IMG/VR virus record: IMGVR_UViG_3300025088_000019
Coordinates: 1-24,772 of that record
Strand: one strand, 5' to 3'
Origin: a virus
DNA length: 24,772 nucleotides
Part shown: piece by piece, positions 1 to 7,694 of the stretch
Layout of the letters: each line of letters starts with the position of its first letter
How positions within the stretch are numbered: position 1 is the stretch's first letter
Translations under genes and position numbers: made by a program
Notes under the pieces: generated by a model
Seen by the model: only the letters and a program-made list of their open reading frames with translations
The model's database searches: none
Told to the model about the DNA's origin: nothing

Positions 1-2
1 TT

Positions 3-56
3 CCAGAGGAACTGAAAAAAGATATCGGCATTAGATTAGCCCGAGGTGTGGTATAA
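3..56 (+). CDS. HNH homing-type endonuclease, 3' end only (cut by window edge)
   Basis: The reading frame entering from the left edge encodes PEELKKDIGIRLARGVV followed by TAA at 54-56. This is identical to the C-terminus of the complete HNH gene at 7102-7683 on the other strand, and the DNA is identical too. The catalytic part would lie to the left of the window and cannot be seen. It sits directly before the primase, 38 bp away. In the right-hand copy the HNH gene is preceded by a tail gene, so this fragment may be a second HNH copy, or the same gene seen twice through a rearranged or chimeric contig. Confidence 0.75.
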   Translation, partial: PEELKKDIGIRLARGVV

Positions 57-59
57 CCC

Positions 60-88
60 TTGACAAATGGTGATCATTTAGATAACTT
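60..88 (+). promoter_or_regulatory. Possible sigma70-like promoter before the primase
   Basis: A perfect TTGACA lies at 60-65, with a weak -10 candidate TAACTT at 83-88 after a 17-base spacer. It falls in the 38-bp gap between the HNH stop and the primase ATG. The -10 matches consensus at only three of six positions, and the start point would fall very close to the primase ATG. The same sequence is repeated in reverse at 7070-7098. Only the -35 box is convincing. Confidence 0.25.
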
Positions 89-94
89 ACGAGT

Positions 95-1000
95 ATGACT
101 CTACTCACACTACTCCAACAAATTATAGGGAATTACACCCAGCAAGGCGATGAATACTTGTTTCATTGTCCGTTTTGTCATCATAGCAAAAAGAAACTAT
201 CTATTAATATATCAAATAATAAATGGAAGTGTTGGACATGCGGAAGTAAGGGCGGCCATATCATTTGGTTACTAAAAAAACTCAATATCTCAAAAGAACT
301 TATTAATCAGTTTAAAGAAGTATTGGGTGATGAAGATATCAAAATCTATAAATCTACAACGGCAGATATTAAGTTATATCTTCCACATGAATATCAACCG
401 CTGTGGAAAACACAGAAAAGTTACGCATATTTAAATGCAACCTCGTATTTGAAACACCGAGGAATTCGATCAGATGATATATTGCGATATCGCATGGGAT
501 ACTGTGAAACTGGTGCATATGCCGGTCGTATCATTGTCCCGTCTTACGATCACACCAACCAATTAAATTATTTTACTGCACGGTCTTTTTACGAGGGTGG
601 GATGAAATATAAGAATCCTCCTGTAACAAAGAATATTGTGTGTTTTGAAAATATGACAAATTGGGAGGATCAAATAATTTTATGTGAGGGCATGTTTGAT
701 GCTATATCTCTTAGGAGAAATGCTATACCGTTACTTGGCAAAACGATCCCGAAGAATTTGGAAAAGGCATTATTACAAAACAAAGTAAAAGATGTAATTA
801 TTTTCTTGGACGAAGATGCACAATCTGACGCTATGAAATTGGAACAACATCTTAAACAATATGAAATGAATGTCAGCATCGTCTTAACGAAAGGTAAAGA
901 TGCAGCTGACATGGGGTTCGAAACTGCGTGGGAAGAAATCAGCAAATCTCGTAGTACAAATTTTAAAGAATACATTGAACAACGGTTATTAAATATATGA
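95..1000 (+). CDS. DnaG/gp61-type DNA primase
   Basis: This 301-residue protein has the two-part design of phage primases. An N-terminal CHC2-type zinc site shows C25-x2-C28-H29-H30 and C46-x2-C49. A Toprim catalytic domain has its acidic motif at ILCEGMFDA (E198) and the metal-binding DxD at FLDEDA (D239, D241). T4 gp61 is 342 residues, so the length fits. Primases of this family make short RNA primers for lagging-strand synthesis together with a replicative helicase, which is not in this window. The ATG at 95 has no strong Shine-Dalgarno sequence. The stop overlaps the next start as ATGA, suggesting translational coupling with the Mre11-Rad50 gene. The first six codons lie inside the inverted repeat and occur again as a dead fragment at 7046-7063. 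Confidence 0.9.
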   Translation: MTLLTLLQQIIGNYTQQGDEYLFHCPFCHHSKKKLSINISNNKWKCWTCGSKGGHIIWLLKKLNISKELINQFKEVLGDEDIKIYKSTTADIKLYLPHEYQPLWKTQKSYAYLNATSYLKHRGIRSDDILRYRMGYCETGAYAGRIIVPSYDHTNQLNYFTARSFYEGGMKYKNPPVTKNIVCFENMTNWEDQIILCEGMFDAISLRRNAIPLLGKTIPKNLEKALLQNKVKDVIIFLDEDAQSDAMKLEQHLKQYEMNVSIVLTKGKDAADMGFETAWEEISKSRSTNFKEYIEQRLLNI

Positions 1001-4000
1001 TTATACCAGTACATTTTGATACACTAAAATCAATAGTTCACATTGCGGATACGCATATAAGATTATTCCGCCGTCATGAAGAATATGAAGCGGCATTTGA
1101 AACACTGTACGCAGATATTCGCAAAAAGAATCTCAGAGATTTCATCATTGTATTGGCCGGAGATATTGTCCATGCAAAGACCGATATGTCACCAGAAATG
1201 GTGGAAGTTACTTCACGATTCTTATCTAACATTGCCAACATTGCCCCTACGATTTTAATTGCGGGTAACCACGATTGCAATCTCGCAAACACCAATAGAT
1301 TAGATAGTCTAACCCCAATCGTCAACAGTCTACAACACCCAGACTTACATTACATTAAATATTCGGCAATCGTCACCGTTGCTGATACTAATTTTGCAAT
1401 CATGTCTATTTTTGACGAGGCAACAGAATGGCCTCGTGCGCAAGAATGTGATGCACCAAATAAAATTGCACTGTACCACGGACCTGTACACGGTTCAACG
1501 ACCGATGCGGGATTTACGATTACAAATCGACACGTGCATGTGGATACATTTAATGGATTCGACGCTGTACTTTTAGGAGATATTCATAAACACCAAGTAC
1601 TCCAAGAGAGTAATCCTATTATCGTATATGCATCGAGCCTAATCCAACAGAATCATGGCGAAAGTCTTGAGAATCATGGATGGTGTTTATGGAATGTTCC
1701 CAATAGGTCATTTGAGTTTGTTCCACTTAATAATGATTATGGATATGTAACTTTAGAGGCGTCAAACGGAAATATTACCTATCCGTCACATATGCCGAAA
1801 AACGTTCGCATGCGATTGTTTACGGGTGACCTTGATAACACACAAGTAAAAAAGATTATTACCACGCTCCGCACCAATCACAACATCATTGAACTCAGTG
1901 TCAATAAAAGTCGGTTTAACAAAACGATTAATCGGTCTACCACGGTTGCCCATGACGCAATGGATCTCACCGATGTGTCATTGCAGAATACGTTAATCAC
2001 CGATTGGTTGACACGAAATAATACGTCATTAGATGTGGATGTGTTAACTGCTGTCCATCGCATTAATAAAGACCTCAATAGTAAAATTCACCACGATGAT
2101 CAGTCAAGAAATATTCACTGGCGTCCGCTGAAATTTACCTTTTCCAATATGTTTTCATATGGAGAAGATAATGAAATTAATTTTACCGATATGAAGGGAT
2201 TGTATGGAATATTTGCCGCAAACGCCAGTGGTAAAAGTTCCATCATGGATTCGTTGATGTTTTGTCTATACGACAAGACTCCACGGGCATTCAAGGGCGA
2301 TCATATTATTAATAATCGCAAGGATACGTTTGAATGCGAACTCACCTTTGAAATCAATAACGAAGTGTATGGTATCAAGCGAAATGGTACTCGTAAGAAA
2401 AACGGAGATGTCAAGGTTGATGCGCAATTCTGGAAGGTTACTTCTACTGGTAATGTTTCTTTAAATGGCGAAGACCGTCGAGATACGAATGCTAATATTC
2501 GTAATTATGTGGGATCATATGAAGACTTTGTAATGACGGCATTGAGTGGACAAACCAGTAATGCTTTGTTCATTGATAAGTCACATTCGGAACGGAAAGA
2601 TTTGCTTATTCAGTTTATGGGATTGAATATCTTCGATAAATTATTTGATGCTGCCCACGATGAAGCAAAGGAAATTACGGGGGTTCTTAAACGATTTAAA
2701 AAATCAGAAGTCACCGATAATATTGCGTCTACACATAATCAACTGACTACGGCACAACAAGAAGTGTCGCACGTTGAAGTAGAACATATGGAACTCAAAG
2801 AAAGTCGTGAATTACTTGATGATGTATTAATTTCTACACAAGAATTAAAACGTCCCGTTCCACCAACGTCTGGTAATCTTGTTGATTTAACTGCTGCATT
2901 AACTAAGGCAACCACCAATCGTAAGATAGCGCAAGAAGATGTAGCCATTGCAGAATATGCATTGACTAATAGTAACGCAGATTTAACTGATGCGCTAGGT
3001 GACTTTGAGCAATATAATATGGTTGCTCTTAAGGAATCCGTTGCAAACTGGAATAAGTTAAATGATATTTTGGTAACGGGTAATAGTGCGCTTCGTGTTG
3101 TTAATACCAAGATTGATGAAAAGACAAAGTTCAAGAATAAACTGTCCAGTTACAAGTATAATTTAAATTGTGATGTATGTGTCACCAACAATGCATCGGT
3201 TATTGAAGATTTGGGTGCGGTAAATAATGAATTAGATGAGTTAAATGCAAAACGACTTATCCAAGAAGATTCCATCACTCAGATTATTGATAAGATGAAA
3301 CCGTTAGAAGCGGATAAAGAACTATATGAAGAAGCACTTGTTGCACAAAAAGAAATTGAAGTATGTGGGTTTACCGTCGAAAAGTCAAAAACTGTGCTGG
3401 CAAACTGCAAGGTAGTTCTTGAAAAGATAGAAATTTCTATTCCTAATATTGAAAATGAGATTGTTGTTTATAAAACCAATGAAGAAAACATCCTACACAA
3501 TCAAACTATTGATACAGACATTGCACAGATTCAAGAAAAGATTACTACGAACAAAAAAATGATGCAATCGGTAGAACAGAATCTTCGTACTCTGCATGGT
3601 AATATTAGTGTATTAGAATCAAAGAAGCAAGAATTGGTCAATAAGTTAAAAGAAGCAGAGGAACTGGAAATTACTTACGAAGCATACAATCAATATATGA
3701 CGGCGGTGGGCCGTGACGGTATTCCCTACGAACTTATGAGTAAGGCAATTCCTAATATTGAATCTGAGATTAATTCAATCCTCTCACAGATTGTAGACTT
3801 TACCGTGGCATTGGAAGTAGACGGCAAGAATATTAATGGTAAATTAATTTATGACTATGACCGTATTTGGCCATTGGAAAATTCTTCTGGCATGGAACGA
3901 TTTGTGAGTAGTCTTGCCATTCGCATTGCACTCATGAATGCGAGCAATCTTCCGAAGTCAAACTTTATGATTATTGATGAAGGCTTTGGTGTATTGGATG

Positions 4001-4155
4001 CGGAACATATGCATTCTATGCAAACGCTATTCAATTTACTCAAAACACACTTTGATTTTATATTAATAGTAAGTCACTTGGAAACTGCCCGTGATATGGT
4101 GGATACTCTAATTGAAATTAAACGAGAGGATGGGTATTCGCAAATCTCAATTTAA
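997..4155 (+). CDS. Fused Mre11-Rad50 (T4 gp47-gp46 / SbcD-SbcC) recombination nuclease
   Basis: A single 1052-residue frame carries both halves of the SbcCD/Mre11-Rad50 complex. Residues 1 to about 375 are an Mre11-type metallophosphoesterase: IADTH (H20), AGDIVH (D56), AGNHD (H92), YHG (H161) and LGDIHKHQ (D195, H197, H199). From about 376 a Rad50-type ATPase follows: Walker A AANASGKSS (408-415), coiled coil on both sides of a CDVC zinc hook (C725, C728), ABC signature region SSGMERFVSS (963-972), Walker B FMIIDEG (990-996), D-loop VLDAE (999-1003) and H-loop VSHLE (H1027). T4 encodes gp47 (339 aa) and gp46 (560 aa) separately; they process DNA ends for recombination-dependent replication. 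The signature SSGME deviates from the usual LSGGE. The coiled coil is short compared with cellular Rad50. The start overlaps the primase stop (ATGA). No frameshift or internal stop is present. Confidence 0.93.
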   Translation: MIIPVHFDTLKSIVHIADTHIRLFRRHEEYEAAFETLYADIRKKNLRDFIIVLAGDIVHAKTDMSPEMVEVTSRFLSNIANIAPTILIAGNHDCNLANTNRLDSLTPIVNSLQHPDLHYIKYSAIVTVADTNFAIMSIFDEATEWPRAQECDAPNKIALYHGPVHGSTTDAGFTITNRHVHVDTFNGFDAVLLGDIHKHQVLQESNPIIVYASSLIQQNHGESLENHGWCLWNVPNRSFEFVPLNNDYGYVTLEASNGNITYPSHMPKNVRMRLFTGDLDNTQVKKIITTLRTNHNIIELSVNKSRFNKTINRSTTVAHDAMDLTDVSLQNTLITDWLTRNNTSLDVDVLTAVHRINKDLNSKIHHDDQSRNIHWRPLKFTFSNMFSYGEDNEINFTDMKGLYGIFAANASGKSSIMDSLMFCLYDKTPRAFKGDHIINNRKDTFECELTFEINNEVYGIKRNGTRKKNGDVKVDAQFWKVTSTGNVSLNGEDRRDTNANIRNYVGSYEDFVMTALSGQTSNALFIDKSHSERKDLLIQFMGLNIFDKLFDAAHDEAKEITGVLKRFKKSEVTDNIASTHNQLTTAQQEVSHVEVEHMELKESRELLDDVLISTQELKRPVPPTSGNLVDLTAALTKATTNRKIAQEDVAIAEYALTNSNADLTDALGDFEQYNMVALKESVANWNKLNDILVTGNSALRVVNTKIDEKTKFKNKLSSYKYNLNCDVCVTNNASVIEDLGAVNNELDELNAKRLIQEDSITQIIDKMKPLEADKELYEEALVAQKEIEVCGFTVEKSKTVLANCKVVLEKIEISIPNIENEIVVYKTNEENILHNQTIDTDIAQIQEKITTNKKMMQSVEQNLRTLHGNISVLESKKQELVNKLKEAEELEITYEAYNQYMTAVGRDGIPYELMSKAIPNIESEINSILSQIVDFTVALEVDGKNINGKLIYDYDRIWPLENSSGMERFVSSLAIRIALMNASNLPKSNFMIIDEGFGVLDAEHMHSMQTLFNLLKTHFDFILIVSHLETARDMVDTLIEIKREDGYSQISI

Positions 4156-4204
4156 ACGGGGAGTAAACTATTTATACATACCCACGGATATAACTGAGAA
4201 GTGA

Positions 4205-6559
4205 ATGGCACGTACCAGAAAATCTATACAACCGTTAAATCTTTATAAATATGATGTTCTTATAGAAGATAAGGCCGCCAGATCAGATTACTTCAAAGTC
4301 ACACAATTTGATGGTAATTTTTATGGCGGCCGTAATGCGTTTCTACTGGCAGGAAATGTGGCGTTACGTCCAAATTCAAAAATACTCGCCGAAATATTAA
4401 ACAAAGATGGAAATACTGTATATAGCGCCCCGGTTGCATTTTTCATAGAAGGCAACTCACGACTTGTACAAATTGAAGTATATAATGATACACCTATTGG
4501 ACCTGGAAAAATTGTATTGTTGGGGAGTGTTGATACGTACTTAGATGGAACGCCGATTCCTGATATCTGGCGCGGTAAATATAATGTTCGGTGGACGGCA
4601 GACGTAGCAATTTCTCCACTGATAGAAAATAAAACACCCATTCGATTTCAAACTCCCCCGTCAGTGGTGGTAGAGGAAAAATTCTACTTTTCACCCAGCT
4701 CATCATTGTTTACAGAGCAACTTGCGGCGACGGCAAGTATTGAACTTACGCCAAAATATTATAATGTATTTCCAAATGGATATTTAGCAAAGATTCGTGG
4801 AGCTGGGCAATATGAGGCTGATTATTTGAACGGCTTCATCACAGGAACAATTACGTTTAGTAGTGCCACCGTCTCCGAAACGGCGAGTGTTAGTATACCA
4901 ATCACTAAAATTTATAACAAAGACCTTGCAGAATCCAACGGAACATTAATTTATACTAATAACGGAACACTAATATTGGGTGGTGTGATAAGTAGTAGCG
5001 GAATATATACTACCGAAATTCAACCACTGGGGTCAGTTTTAGTGAGTAGTAGTATCAATATTCAATATGGTAAATTAACCACTGCTAATTTAGGATCAAG
5101 TGTGTCATTTGCAAAACTCCGACTAGTAGATCTAAAAACAATATCTGGTGAAATTAACAAAATTAGATTGTCTTATAAACCCACCACTGAACCCGGTGAG
5201 TTTGTATCACTGGGAGATATAAATACCACCGTTACTGAATTGGTGGCGGTAGACAGCGGTAGTAAAATTGTAAACACTGGCAACTTTGGTGATGTAACAA
5301 TTGCTGATTATTGGTATAGCGAAACCATGTCATTACAAAAAAATGACTATGAACCAATTTTACCTTTATATTACATCTCTTCGTCGCTGTCATCTTCATA
5401 TCTTCCCATCGTGTACTCGTCTAATGTGTTATTAGATGCAATAACTGCAACTCCACAAATTGTTAGTAGTAGTTACATTAACAATGTTTCATACTTTATT
5501 GGAACAAAAACTACTAATGCAATACAACTATTCCCCCGAGGAGAATATACACTTGCATTTGATGCAATTGTAAGTCGTACATCGGCATCAATTACACTAA
5601 ATCAAAATGATTATTCATTAGAAGTATATTTAGTAAAAGAACCAGGCGTTGGAGGGAAAATACTAAATACGGATTCCCGTGGACAATTGCTGGGCACGTT
5701 ATCACCAACATCTACCTTTCAACGACAAAATTTTGAAAGCACGGAGTTCAACTTCATACCCAAAATTATTAATACTGGTAATTTTGGATTGCGATTTGTG
5801 GCATATGGTGGATTTTGGAACATTGCAAACGTATCAGTAAAACCTGCACAAGAACCGTTCTTCAGTCCAGATGAAATTGATGTACTTATACCTAATATCA
5901 ATTATGTCAATAAAATATTAACTTTTAAGGCACAATATTTAGATGTTAATAACAACTCCATTGGATTAGCTACACTTTCAGTGCCCACATATTTCGTTGG
6001 ATCATCTATTAGTGCATCGAATAGTATAACGGGTGGAGTTACAAATTATATTCCTTTGTGGACAAGTTCAACGGCATTATCATCTAGTATATTATATCAA
6101 AGCGGTAGTAATATCGGTATTGGAACAACGGTTCCAAGTGCATCCTTGCACGTGTCGGGTACCGTAATGGTACAATCAATAATTGAAAGAGTGGCAGTAA
6201 CTGCCTCGGCACCACCAACCACATTAAATTATAATGTGCTAGATCAAGCAATATTGTTCCATAGTGCAAGTTCAACCACAAATTGGACATTAAATTTCCG
6301 TGGTAACGCAAACACAACACTAAATAGCACGATGTATTCGGGGCAAAGTTTAACGGCAACCGTGTTAGTATTAAATGCAGCAACTGCATATTCTGCATCG
6401 GCATATCGAATTGATGGTGCGGCAATTACGCCACGGTGGCAGGGAGGAACATCTGGTTCGGCAAACATCAACAGTCTTGATGCACATACGTTCACCATCA
6501 TAAAAACGTCGGCGTCGGCGTCATATATATTGCTGGGATCAATTACCAAGTACACATAA
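4205..6559 (+). CDS. Tail-fibre / virion structural protein
   Basis: This 784-residue protein is rich in Ser, Thr, Asn and Val, with no signal peptide or membrane segment, as expected for a beta-structured fibre. The N-terminal 160 residues (starting MARTRKSIQPLNLYKYDV) probably form the virion-attachment part. Two stretches beginning NTGNFG (the second near residue 520) look like related jelly-roll modules. Near 633-655, GSNIGIGTTVPSASLHVSG is the stalk motif common in trimeric phage fibres, often just before a tip or chaperone domain. A tip domain of about 125 residues (660-784) contains AYRIDGAAITPRW and ends LLGSITKYT. No peptidase S74 chaperone is visible. It follows the recombination gene by 49 bp and precedes the Gly-rich fibre by one base. 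Fibre identity is inferred from motifs and composition. Confidence 0.75.
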   Translation: MARTRKSIQPLNLYKYDVLIEDKAARSDYFKVTQFDGNFYGGRNAFLLAGNVALRPNSKILAEILNKDGNTVYSAPVAFFIEGNSRLVQIEVYNDTPIGPGKIVLLGSVDTYLDGTPIPDIWRGKYNVRWTADVAISPLIENKTPIRFQTPPSVVVEEKFYFSPSSSLFTEQLAATASIELTPKYYNVFPNGYLAKIRGAGQYEADYLNGFITGTITFSSATVSETASVSIPITKIYNKDLAESNGTLIYTNNGTLILGGVISSSGIYTTEIQPLGSVLVSSSINIQYGKLTTANLGSSVSFAKLRLVDLKTISGEINKIRLSYKPTTEPGEFVSLGDINTTVTELVAVDSGSKIVNTGNFGDVTIADYWYSETMSLQKNDYEPILPLYYISSSLSSSYLPIVYSSNVLLDAITATPQIVSSSYINNVSYFIGTKTTNAIQLFPRGEYTLAFDAIVSRTSASITLNQNDYSLEVYLVKEPGVGGKILNTDSRGQLLGTLSPTSTFQRQNFESTEFNFIPKIINTGNFGLRFVAYGGFWNIANVSVKPAQEPFFSPDEIDVLIPNINYVNKILTFKAQYLDVNNNSIGLATLSVPTYFVGSSISASNSITGGVTNYIPLWTSSTALSSSILYQSGSNIGIGTTVPSASLHVSGTVMVQSIIERVAVTASAPPTTLNYNVLDQAILFHSASSTTNWTLNFRGNANTTLNSTMYSGQSLTATVLVLNAATAYSASAYRIDGAAITPRWQGGTSGSANINSLDAHTFTIIKTSASASYILLGSITKYT

Positions 6560-6560
6560 T

Positions 6561-7127
6561 ATGACGCCGGTATTAGGAACATTTAGTGCTGGATCAGCAC
6601 GAGGATATAGAGGAAACGTGGCGGCCGCAACACCGACGCCAACGCCAACACCAACTGTAACCCCAACGTTAACTCCAACGTTAACACCAACACCCACGGT
6701 TACGCCAACACCAACGCCCACGGCAACGCCAACGCCAACACCCACGGCACCAGCATTTGCTATAACTTATTTAGTAGTAGCCGGTGGCGGCGGTGGTGGA
6801 AATAACCGTGGCGGCGGGGGTGGAGCCGGTGGGTTATTACAAGGAACAACATCTCCATCCATTGGCTTCAGTTACGCAGTTTCCGTGGGCCCAGGTGGTG
6901 GCTCTCAAACAAACGGAACAAATTCTAGTGCAATTGGATTCACTGCAACTGGAGGTGGTGCAGGAGGTACCCATTCAAGTCCTGCCAATGGATCATCCGG
7001 TGGGTCTGGAGGAGGATGTGCTATGTGCTATGGTGGACTTTCTTTTAGTGTGAGTAGAGTCATACTCGTAAGTTATCTAAATGATCACCATTTGTCAAGG
7101 GTTATACCACACCTCGGGCTAATCTAA
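6561..7127 (+). CDS. Pro/Thr-linker, Gly-rich tail-fibre protein, 3' end replaced at the repeat junction
   Basis: Residues 1-23 are a short head, 24-63 a Thr-Pro linker, and 64-160 a Gly-rich domain beginning AFAITYLVVAGGGGGG, the usual opening of Gly-rich fibre-tip proteins in tailed phages, which normally run much longer. Residue 162 spans base 7046, where the inverted repeat begins. The last 26 residues (SVSRVILV onward) are the non-coding strand of the HNH/primase region read out of context. The native C-terminus is therefore missing. The ATG follows the upstream fibre stop by one base, implying a cotranscribed fibre pair. It could be a fibre truncated by a real rearrangement, or intact in the phage and cut only in this contig. 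Confidence 0.7.
   Translation: MTPVLGTFSAGSARGYRGNVAAATPTPTPTPTVTPTLTPTLTPTPTVTPTPTPTATPTPTPTAPAFAITYLVVAGGGGGGNNRGGGGGAGGLLQGTTSPSIGFSYAVSVGPGGGSQTNGTNSSAIGFTATGGGAGGTHSSPANGSSGGSGGGCAMCYGGLSFSVSRVILVSYLNDHHLSRVIPHLGLI
6630..6751 (+). repeat. Tandem hexamer repeat encoding a Thr-Pro linker
   Basis: About twenty imperfect copies of a 6-base unit of the type ACNCCA/ACGCCA encode alternating Thr-Pro, with occasional Val, Leu or Ala. Such linkers are extended and flexible, and here join the head of the fibre protein to its Gly-rich tip. Shorter relatives occur twice in the minus-strand gene at 15825-17672. Repeat length may vary by slippage. Confidence 0.9.
7031..7063 (-). pseudogene. Dead 5' fragment of the primase gene
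   Basis: On the minus strand the primase start is repeated exactly (MTLLTL, 7063 down to 7046), with its upstream spacer. It then runs into antisense fibre sequence, giving KESPP and a TAG at 7031-7033. The 11-codon frame cannot encode a primase. It shows the direction of the event: the right-hand arm is the copy whose gene context is broken, while the left arm has an intact primase. Confidence 0.85.
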
Positions 7128-7157
7128 TGCCGATATCTTTTTTCAGTTCCTCTGGAA
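7046..7157. repeat. Right arm of the inverted repeat (partner 1-112)
   Basis: Exact reverse complement of 1-112. On the minus strand it contains, in order, the end of the HNH gene, the TTGACA-containing spacer (7064-7101) and primase codons 1-6. The identity breaks at 7045/7046, inside the Gly-rich fibre frame. The stop codon of that hybrid frame (7125-7127) lies within the repeat, as does the primase start in the left arm. Confidence 0.97.
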
Positions 7158-7683
7158 CAGTTTCTAGCCAGTCTAGTAATAATTGAAAGTTATCTTCGTG
7201 TAATGATCCTTTCATTCCGTTACTTGTTTTACATATTAACTGTATATTATTTATATTACTCGACCCACCCTTTGATATGGGAATAATATGATCGAATACA
7301 AAGGTGTTAATATTTAATATCTTATCACAGTATTTACATTGTTGCCCATAAAAATTATACACCAATTCTCTAAGTTCTTCGACGGTAATATTACATTCAA
7401 CATTGTGTTTTTTTGAACGTGCTACCATTGCAACTTTAGTCGAATCTATTCGTTTTAGAATTTTATTCACCACTTTATTTAAATTGCGTTTATGACACGA
7501 TTTTATTTTTTCCAGAAATTTTTCTTGCCACTCTGTTCGGATAGCGGTTTTTTGTACGGCTTGTGCCGATGGCGTTCGTGGTTTAGGTAAACGCAATTGA
7601 GCCACATCATCGGTTGTTCCATTAAATATAGCATGGACATCCGACGAGTGGCTCAATTTGTTAATGCGTTTTTTCATAACCAT
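7102..7683 (-). CDS. HNH endonuclease (free-standing homing type)
   Basis: This 193-residue protein has a basic, helical N-terminal half, likely for DNA binding, and a C-terminal HNH domain. CKYC (C116, C119) starts the domain, FDHIIPISKGG (D131, H132) is the first catalytic segment, and NNIQLICKTSNGMKG (145-159) supplies the later Asn residues. The second zinc knuckle is incomplete: C151 is followed by KTSN rather than the usual pair of Cys. Free-standing HNH genes in T4-like phages are usually mobile, cutting unoccupied sites and spreading with their flanks. It is the last gene of the minus block, 11 bp after the tail gene at 7695-8135. The start at 7683 (MVMKKR) has no clear Shine-Dalgarno; the Met two codons later is an alternative. 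Its last 18 codons lie in the inverted repeat. Confidence 0.85.
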   Translation of the reverse strand: MVMKKRINKLSHSSDVHAIFNGTTDDVAQLRLPKPRTPSAQAVQKTAIRTEWQEKFLEKIKSCHKRNLNKVVNKILKRIDSTKVAMVARSKKHNVECNITVEELRELVYNFYGQQCKYCDKILNINTFVFDHIIPISKGGSSNINNIQLICKTSNGMKGSLHEDNFQLLLDWLETVPEELKKDIGIRLARGVV

Positions 7684-7694
7684 TTATAGTAAAA

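Larger units (their letters stand above)
1..112. repeat. Left arm of a perfect inverted repeat (partner 7046-7157)
   Basis: Every base here equals the reverse complement of 7046-7157; position x pairs with 7158-x. The arm starts at the window edge, so its true length is unknown and may include the whole HNH gene. It contains the last 18 codons and stop of an HNH endonuclease gene, the 38-bp spacer and the first six primase codons. Identity ends sharply at 112/113: the primase continues here, while the partner side runs into fibre-gene sequence. It may be a real duplication or inversion, or an amplification/assembly fold-back. Confidence 0.97.

Noticed and set aside
4169-4176. TATAAATA (T4 late-promoter box) on the minus strand
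   Set aside because: It points into the antisense of the Mre11-Rad50 gene. The same octamer occurs by chance inside coding regions (about 4244, 7248, 10283, 15600), so in this AT-rich sequence it is not evidence.
6084-6745. Minus-strand frames under the fibre 3' end, including a Val-Gly repeat frame
   Set aside because: They are the antisense of the Thr-Pro repeat and fibre tip; the Val-Gly periodicity is a direct result of the hexamer repeat.
113-7045. Phase-variable invertible fibre cassette (Mu G-segment type)
   Set aside because: No site-specific invertase is visible, essential replication genes would be inside, and the hybrid fibre stop and primase start lie within the arms so inversion would not change a protein.
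6561-7127. Diversity-generating retroelement target in the Gly-rich fibre
   Set aside because: No reverse transcriptase, no template/variable repeat pair with adenine-specific differences in the window.
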